Part shown: positions 44,986 through 56,092 of the stretch, one piece after another
Layout of the letters: each line of letters begins with the position of its first letter
How positions within the stretch are numbered: position 1 is the first letter of the stretch
DNA from: Adiantum capillus-veneris
Lineage: Eukaryota > Streptophyta > Polypodiopsida > Polypodiales > Pteridaceae
NCBI GenBank assembly: GCA_014529385.2
Contig: CM043962.1
Coordinates: 85,436,180 to 85,500,179, forward strand
Length of the DNA: 64,000 nucleotides
Reading direction: 5' to 3'
The notes under the pieces: model-generated
What the model saw: only the letters and a program-made list of their open reading frames with translations
Told to the model about the DNA's origin: nothing
Database searches by the model: none
Position numbers and translations under genes: made by a program

Positions 44986-45344
44986 TCGCCTTGCACTAAG
45001 CTCAAGACGCACTCTCTGCTTCTTCTGTGAGTGTTTGTGTTGGAACGGTAGAGAAAGAAGGTGTGTGGTTTGTTTTGAGAAGGATTTGTGACCTTTGTGT
45101 TCCATGCAATGTACTGTTTTGGTTAATAAGGTATTGCAATGTAATGTGTTTTCTCTATTGATAAGGTATTAGAATTAAGGTAGTAGATCTATAATGTTAG
45201 CTCTGTAAAGTACAGTAAGTAGATTTGTTAACTAATGAGTTGTTGTACTATTGTGTTAGTGTGCAACAGTACTCTGTTAGTTGTAAGTAGGTAGGTTAGG
45301 GGGGGGTGTGCTCGCGCACGTAGCGCGGTCGCGGCAACCTTATC
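44986..45344 (+). other. Leader downstream of the Asp-type primer site
   Basis: No coding frame. Simple GTTAG-like runs and, at 45300-45345, a GC-rich patch (GCTCGCGCACG) before the SINE candidate. Confidence 0.4.
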
Positions 45345-45600
45345 CCAAAAAAAAATTTAAAAATTAAAAAATTAAAAAAAAATAAAGGTAGGATCGGGAT
45401 CGAGAATATTCCCCAGGCCCAATCCCAAGCTCACGCTCAGGATCAGCCCTCAGTCCCCCTTTAAAACTACTTATTTTAGCCTCACGCATAAGTAAAAATC
45501 GACCCTTTTGAGGACCAATGGAGCTTCAAGTAACCGAACGCTGTGCTGTAAATCACACCACGACCCCCTGAGCGATACGCTTGTTTCGATATATCACATA
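45345..45600 (-). mobile_element. SINE candidate (tRNA-like head, T-rich tail)
   Basis: On the minus strand TCGCTCAGGGGG (about 45560-45571) resembles a Pol III A box, and GTTCGGTTA (about 45532-45540) resembles a B box roughly 35-40 nt later. The body is about 130 bp and ends in a T-rich tail (45345-45388). The B box is imperfect and no target duplication was found. Confidence 0.4.
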
Positions 45601-45817
45601 CTCTAATCCAAAAACCGATCATTAGAAAACATCAAAAAATGAGTGAAAACAGGTTGCAAAACGCCTAAAAAATTAAGTAGTTAACCTTCAAGGTTATTCG
45701 CCGACACTTGTAGGGTGCCAAAGGCACATGCATCTGTGCTCTGGTTGTGTGCTAGAGAGTGAGCAACTAGCGAGCACTTCGACTTACGCGAGTTCTCAAT
45801 ACCAATCTACTTTAGGT

Positions 45818-46164
45818 TTCGGGCCTTGCCGAAGTACAAGAAGTTGAGCGGTATATCATTGCGGTTAGGGAAAAGGAAATCGAGAGCTTACGCAAGGCAG
45901 AGCAATGAAGAGAGTTAAAAGAAAAATCCCCTTTGTCAATATCCTTGCTAGGAGAGCAATCGAGTGCTCCTGACTTAGCAACCACTAAGGGCCAACCCAT
46001 AGAGAGCCACATTGAATCTAGCTCAAAGGATACCCCTAGAACCTCAATCCTAGATGGAGCGTTCTTAAATGAGAACTGGGAGTATGAACTACAAACGAAA
46101 ACTCTAACCGACCTATACACAGGTCACACCTATCACATGGGTTGGTTAGATGTCCTACAATTGT
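45818..46164 (+). pseudogene. gag-like remnant downstream of the Asp-type LTR
   Basis: A frame beginning with a charged helix (EVERYIIAVREKEIESLRKAEQ-like pattern), one TGA, then open to 46164 (MSISLLGEQ at 45933 onward, ending YHMGWLDVLQL). Position after an LTR and leader suggests an N-terminal gag or leader protein. Not recognised otherwise. Confidence 0.4.
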
Positions 46165-46500
46165 AACAAGTCGCTACACCTCGACTCCCATCTATAGATG
46201 TTCTTCGACTGTCAATTATAAGAGTATGTTTATCCATATTCTCTGAGGTAAAATGTCAGTCATCTACACACACACCCCATCACTCAAGTTAGTCAAAAAT
46301 TGATTAAACATAGGTTACAAATCAAGGATTACTACCTCCAAACAACTCAAAATTCAAAAATTCAATTATAAATGATAAAAGGATGCATGCTACTTTGAAA
46401 AAGGTGCATAAATGCTTAATCAAATAAACCAATTTTTGGTTCCTATGATTGAAGTTCTACCCTTGTATTTACTCGCATCTTGGGTTTTGAAGTTCAAAAC
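46165..46500. other. Unassigned spacer
   Basis: AT-rich, no supported frame or repeat. Confidence 0.4.
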
Positions 46501-47700
46501 TTCTACTTGAGCACTTAAGTTTACATCTTCTTTCTTATACCGCTCTTTCCCATATGAAATATATGCTCGATCAAAGTCTTAAACGCATTTTGGCCTCTCA
46601 TATTCATCAAAAGTGATGGTGACATTGTGAGGATTGTCCTTAAGGACAGGACCACAGACTTTACTGAACCAATCTTGGAGTACATTGTAGAATCGGTTGC
46701 GCCTACTTGACTTCTTCCAAGCCCTAAATATGACCTTCTCACAAAACTATATCTTTGGTTAAGCATGAGTGCTTTCTTGCCAAGAATGATGTCACGTTTA
46801 GGTACTTTCAAAGGTCAAAATGAATTAAGGTAAATAACATATCCTTGCCACCTTCCTGCTTTTCCTTGATCCAAAGTTGTGGGTTGACCGTGTGCCTAGC
46901 AAGCACTTGGGTTCGGTATTCGGGTTGAGCATCAACACACAATTCCAATGCTACATATGAGTTTGGAACGAGATAATCTCTAGTCTCCTTTGAAGTTCGA
47001 GCCACTTTAACTCCCCGCAAACATTGAACCCAATAGCATAGTTGAAAAAGACATTTCTTGTAAAGTCACAGAGGAGTTCATGTAAACGGTTAAGAAGATT
47101 CATCTAAAAACAAGAAAAGGAGAGAGAAGACTTAGTACACATGGATACTAAAATTGAGTTTATGCTCTTTATTCATCAAAATTTGATTTTTATGATTTCT
47201 TACAACATTATGTATGCTTGGAGCTCACTCTCTAAATACCCTTTTAATTCTCATTACTTGAAAGTCTCTTAGACCTCTCATATGACAATGTGATCTATAG
47301 TCATCCTCTAGCCTTTCTTTCCCTATGATGGCAACAAGTGCTTCACATATCTTGGCAACTTTGGTGATCCTAAGAATTTAAAAGTGCATTGCCAAGTAAT
47401 AGTACATATCCCCTAGACCTAGTCATATCCTAAGCTGCCAAGCAATAGTACATATCCCCTAGACCTAGTCATATCCTAAGCTACAATACCGTGAGGTTGA
47501 CAAACCAATTCTTTGGGCTATCATCAATATAGACAAAGAATTGGCAGAAAGGTTCTTGGTTATGAGTGAGGTAACTACGGTCAACGCTCTTCCAACAAGT
47601 CATGGTTCCTGGCGTTGCAAAGACATTGGTCTCGATCTCAAGATAAAAAAGTTTCCTTGCATCCCTCGATAATTGTGTCTCCATATTGTTAAACGCTATG
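46501..47700 (-). pseudogene. Degenerate minus-strand coding-like region, family unknown
   Basis: Consecutive minus-strand pieces (47684-47481, 47020-46808 and 46811-46521) have protein-like composition, for example QPEYRTQVLARHTVNPQLW and a NPHNVTITFDEYERPK-like stretch in a shifted frame. Many stops and a 46-bp tandem repeat interrupt them. No known domain was recognised. Could be an old transposon or gene. Confidence 0.3.
47391..47482. repeat. 46-bp tandem duplication
   Basis: Units 47391-47436 and 47437-47482 are identical except for one T/C change. Confidence 0.95.
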
Positions 47701-48100
47701 GCTAAAACTTTGTTCCCCTTACTAAACGGCAGATGTCACCTTAGGAGCCATTGTAAATTACAAAACAAACCTTAATACATTTGTATGACACTTCAATCAA
47801 TCCATTGTAACTCAATACCACGTAAATCCATACAAGAAGATAATTTAAGCAAGTATTACCAATCAATGTTACCCATAAATGCATCATGAATACACTATCA
47901 TTTCTCAAACATCATGCATGATTAACCCGATTAGTATTAGACTTTAGGCTATTCCTATAACCTTAGGATCTGATACTAAGTGAGAGATACCTCTCCCCAA
48001 GAATCTATGTGAAAATAACACAATTATATTTTTATACAATTTTAATATACGTCAGAGTTGCAAAAACATTTGCATAAGGGAGGAGTTTTCAGCATCTGAC

Positions 48101-48564
48101 CTCATTAGGAAAGTTTTGAACTCATTTTTGGGCCTTTTAAGAGTGCCACATCATCAAAGTTGTACAAAAGAAAGCAACCCGGTAGACCCCTCTAAATATT
48201 TCTCAAAACCCCATGATATGACCTATCATTGGAAAGCTTTTAAAAAATGGATTCTAAAGAGATAAGGCCCGAAAAGTTTGGATGACTTCTATGAAAGTTA
48301 TGCCATTTTTTTTCAATCAACCAATTTTTGTTACCATTACGGTAATCTAAAATCACCTTTTTCTAGATCTATATGAAGGCAATATCCGATACATGCATGC
48401 TATATATCAATAGATAGCATTTGAAGAGTAGATTCTAAATATCCAACCTCCGACAACTTTGGATCTTATTTACAAAAATTTTGCCGATCCCCACTTTTTG
48501 AAAGCTATGCCACATCAACAATTCTTACAAGGCCCAAGAATGAGCTCAAAATTTTCCTAATGAG
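48101..48564. mobile_element. MITE-like element with about 37-bp terminal inverted repeats
   Basis: 48101-48137 and 48529-48564 are inverted repeats (both begin CTCATTAGGAAA on their own strand) with about three mismatches. The 464-bp segment has no coding frame. Its interior contains two diverged direct copies of a sequence with GATTCTAAA and a TTTGGAT-x2-CTT block. No clear target duplication is visible. Confidence 0.55.
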
Positions 48565-48700
48565 CATGGAGTTTAAGCCAACCAGAGTGCATCTAGAGGC
48601 ACCTAGCAACTACTTCTACCTCCAAATGGGTGGTATGAATGAAAGCTTACTCGAGAAAATGACCAAGCGGAGGGTGAATATATGTATACACCGCATTGTG

Positions 48701-48703
<3 letters not shown>

Positions 48704-48746
<43 letters not shown>
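48704..48746. repeat. (GA)n microsatellite
   Basis: Uninterrupted GA run of about 42 bp. Confidence 0.95.
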
Positions 48747-48748
<2 letters not shown>

Positions 48749-50072
48749 TGGAGGGTGAAATAGAATGCACAGACACATGAGTCACAAAAGAGAATCTTTC
48801 AATACTCCATCTAAATGAAACATGCAATCATCAAATAATTTACTAACAACATTTGTGTATACCATAACATCAAAATATAAATGACTAGTAGAGCACTGGA
48901 CCTTGTGTAGAGATTGACTGGTCCACCAATTCACTTTCTCTCTACTACAGACAGAGAGCATTTCACTTCTTCAAAAGCGAGCTAGAATACCTCCACCTGA
49001 GCCAAACATAAGCTGAGGACTCTTCTCCTCCCTTCATGAACCTGAGCTCTAAAAGGATTTTAAATGCTAACACGTGGTAGAAAATCAACACCAATCATAC
49101 CCGTTTACGCGCCACGTCTCTTCTATGCCCGACATCTAGTGTTTACGCAAAGCCAAGGTAAGCTCCCCAACGTGTTATCCATGTAGGTCATTCAACCCCC
49201 AACGTACTAATCATATAGATAATCTTAACAAAAAAGAAGATCTAAACGACACTCCCAATCCAGCAAAGCTCCAAGCCATCAATCCTTTCATCTAAGGCTA
49301 AACAATTTAGGTGATCCTAATCATGTATCGATGTTGTACTGAGAAACATAACACATGAGTCCAATCAAAATAGCATCTTGCATATGCACAAATAATCATT
49401 TCCAAACAGTTAGATTGTATAGGGTCTCTACCCTTACACATCTACCATAAACCATCAAAATCACTTGATAATTCAATCCATGAAACTAATCAATAAGCCA
49501 ATCATATCACCTGTTAATATTTAACCATGCATATGCGATGCACTATGACCGCACTTCACCCCCCTAGCATATAGAGCTAATTCTTGACCTAGAAGGGTGA
49601 AAAGCAGAATACACATGCACATAAGGCATCCACATCCATCCACGAGGTTTTACAAATCATACAACATCATCCCATCAACTCAACCATGATACAAAACAGT
49701 CCCATCACTTTAATCAAACTTATAGCATAACTTCACATGCATACAAAAAACAACTTTCTGTTATTTTCAGGTGCGTACATGACATGTAAATAAAAGCATT
49801 CAATCTCAGACCAATGCATCAAGCTCAGCCCCATAACATAGACTAACACCTTATCATGTCACTTTACACATATGAGACTTATGCAAACAACTGTGATACA
49901 AAAATAAAGTCACTTTATTCATATTTGTTCGTACGGTTCGGGTTGACTAATCATATACACTCACGTAAGTTTATGGACATAAAACGCTTCAAATCAAATC
50001 ATCAAAATAAACGATAAACATATGTGAACCACTCATCCAACTCACGACACCATATGGTACTCCCCTCGATAG
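48747..50072. other. Gene-free AT-rich sequence
   Basis: No open frame with recognisable content, no LTR ends and no repeated unit found. Confidence 0.5.
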
Positions 50073-50076
50073 CACC

Positions 50077-50674
50077 TGTCACAAACTAGTGACGTGGTTG
50101 TCATGTACACACATGGCTGCCCGGTATACACACCCTCCCCGACTGGCATGGAGTCCTAGAAAATGACCGAAACACTGATGTGGCACTGTCGTACGGACAT
50201 CATCAAAAAATGCAGTGCTTTTTGCGGAAGGTCGTACGGGATAGATGATGTGGTAGCAGCGTACGGAACGCTTGCTTTTTGGCTACGCAAGGCAGGAATA
50301 AAATCCTACGCAAATTATGGGGCAGCTTTTGGGAATAAGATGCTTTATTTTGAATTGCTTTTGATTTACCAAGCTTTTGGGGCTCTGCTTTTGGCATCCC
50401 TTGTAAATCTATATAATAGTGGCTTGGGCTCTCACTTCTCAAAGCATCACGACGCAGATTCTGAGAGTGAGTCCCGACCACTCCCTTGTACTTTGAGTTG
50501 TAGATTAATAAAAAAAGAAATATCGAAAGGGGTGCCAGTCTTTGGGGCCAATATCTCTAGGCATGAAACTCCTCCAGGCCAGTGTCGAATCAATTGTGAA
50601 CTGTGAACTGCTTTGAAGTGAATTCTTGTGGTGTCGTGGAAGAATCTCAACTTGGAGTGTCCAAGTATGTTACA
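50077..50674 (+). repeat. Element F 5' LTR
   Basis: TGTCACAAAC to GTATGTTACA. A CTATATAATAG TATA-like box lies near 50410. Aligns with 52416-53014. Confidence 0.92.
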
Positions 50675-50675
50675 A

Positions 50676-50688
50676 TGGTATCAGAGGA
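50676..50688 (+). other. Element F primer-binding site
   Basis: TGGTATCAGAGGA one base after the LTR, of the initiator-Met tRNA type. Confidence 0.9.
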
Positions 50689-51020
50689 CGACCCATTTCT
50701 CTTCTACCGAGAAATCTGATCCTTTTTACACGACACTTATGGATTCAGACAGAGATCAGTCGACTTCCTCTGCATCTGGAGATGTGGGAAGAGATCACGA
50801 AGAGGATTCACGAGAGGAGTACGGCCCGCCTCGGCCTACTCACGCGGAGCTTGAAGAGATAGAGCGTCGACGATTGATCAACGATGCAAGAAAGATGATG
50901 TTAAATTTTGCGAAGGACCCAAAATTTGCAAAATTTATGACCCATACCTCCTTCGATGAGGTGTATGCACAGTGGCATAATCAGATATTGCTAATTCAGT
51001 GGTATTGGATTTATTGAAGT
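50689..51020 (+). pseudogene. gag N-terminal fragment of element F
   Basis: In the 50628-51017 frame the element part starts with MDSDRDQSTSSASGDVGRD, followed by an Arg/Glu-rich helix and KDPKFAKFMTHTSFDEVYAQ. By position it is gag, matching no catalytic domain. The sequence after 51020 is frameshifted. Confidence 0.6.
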
Positions 51021-51179
51021 CTTACATCTGGGTTTAGAAGACTACATGGAAAAGTTTTTACCTTTGGTGGAATACCCCTAACTACAGAAACACGATTAAC
51101 ACTTTGATGGAGAAGGTGCCATTTGAGATAATTGAATTTGCTAACGAAGATTCCACTCTTCCTTATCATGAAGGATAAA

Positions 51180-51380
51180 ATTGTTCTAAAAAGCCAACCA
51201 ATTCACGAGGGACTTGGACTTGGTCCGGAAAGCTTGAGAGGAATCTCAAAAAAAGGCAGCAGATCAACATCGTCGCGATTTGAAATTGAACGAGAACGAT
51301 TGGGTGTTCCTACATTTTGGAAAGTCACGCCTCAGAAAGAAAAAGGGAAAGGAGCAGCTTTCTCGAAAGCTTAGCATGAG
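51180..51380 (+). pseudogene. Element F internal remnant before the integrase tail
   Basis: A short frame to 51374, basic and Ser-rich, with a run resembling the region before the integrase C terminus (WVFPTFWKVTP-like, then KEKGKGAAFSKA). The large deletion that removed pol lies upstream of or within this stretch. Confidence 0.4.
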
Positions 51381-51385
51381 AAACT

Positions 51386-51740
51386 ATGGACCTTTCTAGA
51401 TTTTCTGAAAAGATAAAAGATGTTTCCTTTGGACTGAAGCTACCCGATACTTGGAGAATTCACAATGTTTTTCATGTGAGTCTCTTGAAGCCTTTTGAAG
51501 GCAATGTGCCCGATAATGGGGAGACAGATGAGCAACCCGAATTGGAGGAAAACGAGCAGATATTTGTTCCAAAACAGAGATTGGTACAGAAAGATAAAAA
51601 GATAAAAGGTAAAGCGATAAGACGGTTCTTGGTTCAATTCAAGACCTACTCCACATTGGATGCGAAGTGAATGGAGGAGGAGGACTTGGCAGATACTCCT
51701 CGGATTGTGAATCTTTACCTTGAAGCATTTGTTTTAGCAT
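51386..51740 (+). pseudogene. Integrase C-terminal tail with chromodomain-like end of element F
   Basis: SFGLKLPDTWRIHNVFHVS and LLKPFEG are the hallmark of chromovirus integrase tails. After an acidic linker, AIRRFLVQFKTYSTLDAKW with EEEDL following resembles the start of the chromodomain (FLV-x-W-x-GY-x-x-x-x-x-TWE). A stop at 51668 splits it. In intact elements this module targets integration to modified chromatin. Confidence 0.8.
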
Positions 51741-52415
51741 AGTCTACTCTAAATGGAACCTCGAACTCAGCTTGGGTGGAATTTGGTGCAGCGGGTATCC
51801 ACAAGAGGGGAGTCGCTCCACTCCTTTGTCAACAGATTGCCTCAATTTTTGATACGAAAGTCACTAATGTCTCTTTGAGTTTCAGAGATATTGTGAGCTA
51901 ATAGTATTCTGTTGTAATGACTTTATGAACTAAAATTTCCAAACATAATACTGACTTGTTCTTGACTTGTTTAAGTGCAGGAACTGATGGACCAAATGAC
52001 TGCAGCATTTCGGTCTTAATGATCTCAATAGACATGGTTGCAATAGGGATTAGCCAATCGGGCATCTGTGAGGTCCTAAGTGGATCTACATGTGATTGCT
52101 AATTACGTGCCGATAAATCATGGTCTGAGATCCGAATGAATTCTGAATGTGATTTGTCATGTGATGTATTGTGATTTCAAGTGATGTCGTGTGATGTCGT
52201 GTGATGTGACTATCGATTGGTACATGTGCTAGATGAGTGTTCCTAGTACATCGGTACTAACAGTACGTGTGCTAGATGTGCGTGACTATCGATTGGTACA
52301 TGTGCTAGATGAGTGTTCCTAGTACGTCGGTACTAACAGTCACGACAGTTTATGGCTTCTGTCTGTTTTGCAGGTGTAATCGAGGGTGATTACAATTCTT
52401 TCAATAGGGGGGGTA
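51741..52415 (+). other. Element F 3' untranslated region, tandem repeats and polypurine tract
   Basis: Contains a GTGATGTC-type short repeat (52170-52206), a 76-bp direct repeat (52206-52281 and 52282-52340, second unit shorter), and the polypurine tract AATAGGGGGGGTA (about 52403-52415) right before the 3' LTR. Confidence 0.8.
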
Positions 52416-53014
52416 TGTCACAAATTGGTGTCGTGGCTACCCTATACACACATGGCTGCCCGATACACACACCCTCCCCGGCTAGCATGGACAGTCCCAG
52501 AAAATGACCGAAACGTTGACGTGGCACTATCGTACGAACATCACCAAAAAATGCGGCGCTTTTTGCGGAAGGTAGTACGGATAGATGACATGGCAGCAGC
52601 GTACGAAACTCTTGCTTTTTAGCTACACAAGGCAGGACTGAAATCCTATGCAAATTATGGGGCAACTTTTAGGAATAAGATGCTTTATTTTGAATTGCTT
52701 TTGATTTACCAAGCATTTGGGGCTCTGCTTTTGGCATCCCTTGTAAACCTATATAATAGTGGCTTGGGCTCTCACTTCTCATACCATCTGGATGCAGACT
52801 CTGAGAGTGGGTCCTGACCACTCCCTTGTACTTTGAGTTGCAAATTAATACAAAAAGAAATACCAAAAGGGGCGCCAATCTTTGGGGCCAATATCTCTAG
52901 GCACGGAACTCCGTCTGGCTAGTGTCGAATCAATTGTGAATTGTGAACTGTCTTGAAGTGAATTCTTGTAATCTCACGGTAGAATCTCCACTTGGAGTGT
53001 CCAAGTCTGTTACA
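52416..53014 (+). repeat. Element F 3' LTR
   Basis: TGTCACAAAT to GTCTGTTACA. Aligns end to end with 50077-50674. Confidence 0.92.
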
Positions 53015-53019
53015 ACACC

Positions 53020-53704
53020 TCTACACGCATAGGTAACCCCTTACAAGGGATGGTTAATAACTCGCACTCCACGAAGTGATATCCGTGATCTAGATACATT
53101 TATCAGCAAGTTTAATCAAGTTTTTGGTTTTGTTAAGTAGGTTCCTTCATTCAATGAATCTATATGATGGTTCTCCAAAGAGCTTGGGATCCAAAATATT
53201 GACTAAGTGTAGTGGACATCACGCTCTATTTTGATGATAACTCTTTGCTCATGCGATATTTTCACATGACACACACAATAGAAAATCGTTTAAATGATTT
53301 GTTTAATCTCTGGTTCAAAGGGTTTGACCTGATTCATAGCAATTTAGAAGATACGACCAAAATAGTGTTCCTATCGTCTATTTGACATGAAACAAAAAAC
53401 TTTCTTTATGCATGTATGTGATCATAAACACATTGTGTGCATACATGTTAAACATGATGAAACAAGCATGGAGCATCCTTGTATACATCCGACAAACCCA
53501 TACATACTTACGTATATAAAAAAGTAACCACTGAGAAGGTAGTTACTCCAAAACGAAATAGAGAGAGAAAGAGATGATGGCTATGGAGTTTAGAGCTTCT
53601 TACCGTGCTTTAGAAGTGATTATCAACGGTCGGAAGGCTTCTTACTTTTCCACAAAAGAGCGGTGGTGAGAGCTATTTAGAGATCTTCGCCGCAAAGTCG
53701 TAAA

Positions 53705-53705
<1 letters not shown>
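53020..53705. other. Unassigned spacer
   Basis: No supported gene. A short frame near 53570-53700 has no recognisable motif. Confidence 0.4.

Positions 53706-53777
<72 letters not shown>
53706..53777. repeat. Compound (AC)n(AG)n microsatellite
   Basis: About 38 bp of AC followed without gap by about 34 bp of AG. Confidence 0.96.
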
Positions 53778-53782
<5 letters not shown>

Positions 53783-53891
53783 CTTTTTCTTTTTCTCCTC
53801 ACAAATGAGAGATAATATCTTATGGAGATGGTGATGGAGAGCTTGCACCACTCCAGATAATATGTATGTATAGCCATACAATAGTAGACGT

Positions 53892-54251
53892 TGTTGGGGC
53901 TGATGATGATGTGTGTGTGTGTGTGTGTGTACTCAAGGAGGTTGTGTGTGTGTGCTCAAGGAGGTTGTGTGTGCAGACATAGCTTACACAGTTAGAGGGA
54001 GAAGTACACACACTTTTGAAAAGGTAGACTCAATACACAAAAAGGGGCTAATAATACTTTTGCATAGTGTATGTACAACATAGGATTGGGATTTATTTAC
54101 GTACAAAGCTGGAGTGGCTATCCAGCTGATGACTCTCCATGTAGCCCTTCTTAGAAGCTTACAACTCATAGGCTAAATGTCAATAGCAAAAGGTATGCAC
54201 ATGTAGAGGTGTTTCCCATAATCGTTGAAGAAGGACATGCTTATCTCAACA
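53892..54251 (-). repeat. copia E 3' LTR
   Basis: Plus strand TGTTGGGGCTGATG to TATCTCAACA. It contains an expanded GT run and a partial internal duplication (CTCAAGGAGGTTGTGTGTG twice). Aligns with 59557-59892. Confidence 0.9.
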
Positions 54252-54266
54252 ATCCTCCCCTTAAAC
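54252..54266 (-). other. copia E polypurine tract
   Basis: Minus strand TTTAAGGGGAGGAT directly before the LTR start TGTTGAGATA. Confidence 0.9.
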
Positions 54267-54429
54267 ATGGACTATACTAAATGAAGCTGGATCAAGACCT
54301 AAAGCCACACATGCTAATAGTCACATAGACAAAGGTAGTCACACAGAATGAGTGGTCTCATCACATGGTGTCACACAGACTAATAAATCCTCCTCTTAAA
54401 TAAAGAAGGTGGAAGACCATCCATTTTAT

Positions 54430-55027
54430 AGTACAGTAGTATACTCGCAAAAGTAGTTGGGGGCGGCACACACATGGAGACTATTCTTTGCCTGTTGAGT
54501 TGCATCTCTGTCCTCTTCTTCTGCAAGATTGACTCTAGTTTTGTCTTTGTTGTTGCTTCCTTGGCATTTTGATGGTGGATGACCTTTGATGCCGCAATTG
54601 CTACAATACTTATTCTTGTAGCAGTCCTTGGAGAAGTGTCCAGGCTTGCCACACTCATAACATCCTCCTCTTGAAGCATAGTAAGTTTATAAAGATTTTT
54701 CTTTAGGCTAATCTTACTTTGCTTTTGTTTAGCACCAAAGTTATGTTCCAGAGTATCCCATGCTTGGATTGCAGTGGTGCAGCTATCTGTAAAGTGCACA
54801 TAATTATTGTGGAGTGATGTGATAATTATGTCGAGTGCTTGTTCATCTTTAGCTTATGCTTGTGCAATTTGCGCCCTAGTGAGAATGCCTTCAACAGAAG
54901 TGGATGGCTCGCTTACTCTTGGTTTTACAACAGACCATAGTTGTTTTTTCATGAGGTATCCACGTAGCTTTGTCTGCCATGTAAGAAAACCGTCCCCATT
55001 AAATTTTTCAATCCCTTTTCCTCTCAT
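54430..55027 (-). pseudogene. gag of copia E
   Basis: ATG at 55027 (minus) begins MRGKGIEKFNGDGFLTW, the usual copia gag start. A stop at about 54856 interrupts, then ALDIIITSLHNNYVHFTD and WDTLEHNFGAKQKQS follow. A deletion or frameshift near 54690 joins the capsid to two zinc knuckles, CYECGKPGHFSKDC and CSNCGIKGHPPSKC (frame different from the longest open frame). After this the frame stops without entering protease. The knuckles keep all Cys and His residues. Confidence 0.82.
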
Positions 55028-55547
55028 GGTGCAAAATGGTTATACACACAAAGGGACTTGGTCTTACCAATAGAGAGACTCTCTCTATGGCAATGTCTTG
55101 CCCTGTACACAACAATCGGAAACCGAAATTGTGAAGTCACTCTTCACGTGCATGAAGCCCCTCTTCACAAGTCGTGATTAAATTACGTGTGTGGAAGTGT
55201 GCGTGTGCCTTGGAAAAGCACGCTCTGAAGTTCTAATCACACTTTGAAGTTCTAACAGCTTGAAAGCTTGATCAAATACAAATCAACCATAGAATATTGA
55301 CTATGTCGAGCTTGGTGACAAAGTCGAGCGTGTTGTCGATGTCAAGCTTGGCTGCCACTTCGAGTGTGCGTAAACTTGCAGGTTTTAATCAGCAAAAATA
55401 TTATCATGGAAACTTTACAAATTGTTGGAGATGTGTAGTATGTTGGTGTGAAGCTCCATTAGCCAATCAAAGGCTCAAAAGGCTACTATAATTCAAAGAA
55501 AAGGCATTATGTACACAGAAAACGAAGCCTAAGAGTTGTTGAGATGA
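55028..55547 (-). other. copia E leader, gag-proximal part
   Basis: Between the copia C insertion and the gag start. No coding frame. Continues at 59035-59540 once copia C and one GCAGT are removed. Confidence 0.7.
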
Positions 55548-55552
55548 GCAGT
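55548..55552. repeat. Target-site duplication GCAGT of copia C (left)
   Basis: Identical to 59030-59034 on the other side of copia C. Confidence 0.8.
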
Positions 55553-56090
55553 TGTGCATAACCCTTTGCAACAAGTCGAGTCTTATGGCGATCGATCTCA
55601 CCATCCGGCTTGGGTTTCAACTTGTAAACCCACTTCGTACCAATGGCCTTTTTGCCAGGAGGCAAATCACATAAAGTCCATGTGTCATTTTCTATAAGTG
55701 CATCAGCTCCTTGACATCATGTAAGCTAGACACAGCCAAAGCATAACAATCTGATGCATAAGATGCATGGTGAGAGCCTGAACGAGTACGACTAGACAAA
55801 GGTACATCCAATTTACTGTCACGTAAAGTGTGCACCAGCCATTTTGGCATACCTCTAGCCTGCTCATTTTCAGCCCTTTCCTCATCAAGTACATCATGTA
55901 CATCTGCATCAGTAATAGGCTGATTTGTAACATTTTCAGAAACCCCCATAGGCTGTACATTTGCCTCATTGGAAATTACATTCGTATTTCCACCACTGAA
56001 AAGAGGCAACAAAGTGTCATAAATGTCCTGTGAGCTTACATTACTGTCTCTAGTACATGACAGCAAGGGCTAAACAGAATCTTCCACAAA
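55553..56090 (-). pseudogene. copia C hinge between integrase and reverse transcriptase
   Basis: Collinear with 37735-38260 of copia B but longer. The frame 56066-55692 contains an Asn/Ser-rich linker and the NEQARGMPKWLVHTL block. No catalytic motif. Homology to copia B ends abruptly at 55553. Confidence 0.75.
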
Positions 56091-56092
56091 CA

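Larger units (their letters stand above)
50077..53014 (+). mobile_element. Chromovirus-like Ty3/gypsy element F, internally deleted
   Basis: Two LTRs of about 598 bp, a Met-type primer site, a gag N-terminal part, an integrase C-terminal part with chromodomain-like end, and a polypurine tract. Flanks are GCACC (50072-50076) and ACACC (53015-53019), a duplication with one changed base. Only about 1.74 kb lies between the LTRs, and protease, reverse transcriptase, RNase H and the integrase core are missing. It is a deletion derivative that would need a helper. Confidence 0.88.

Noticed and set aside
45500-45600. Functional tRNA gene
   Set aside because: The tRNA-like head lacks a proper T arm and acceptor stem, so at most it is a SINE head.
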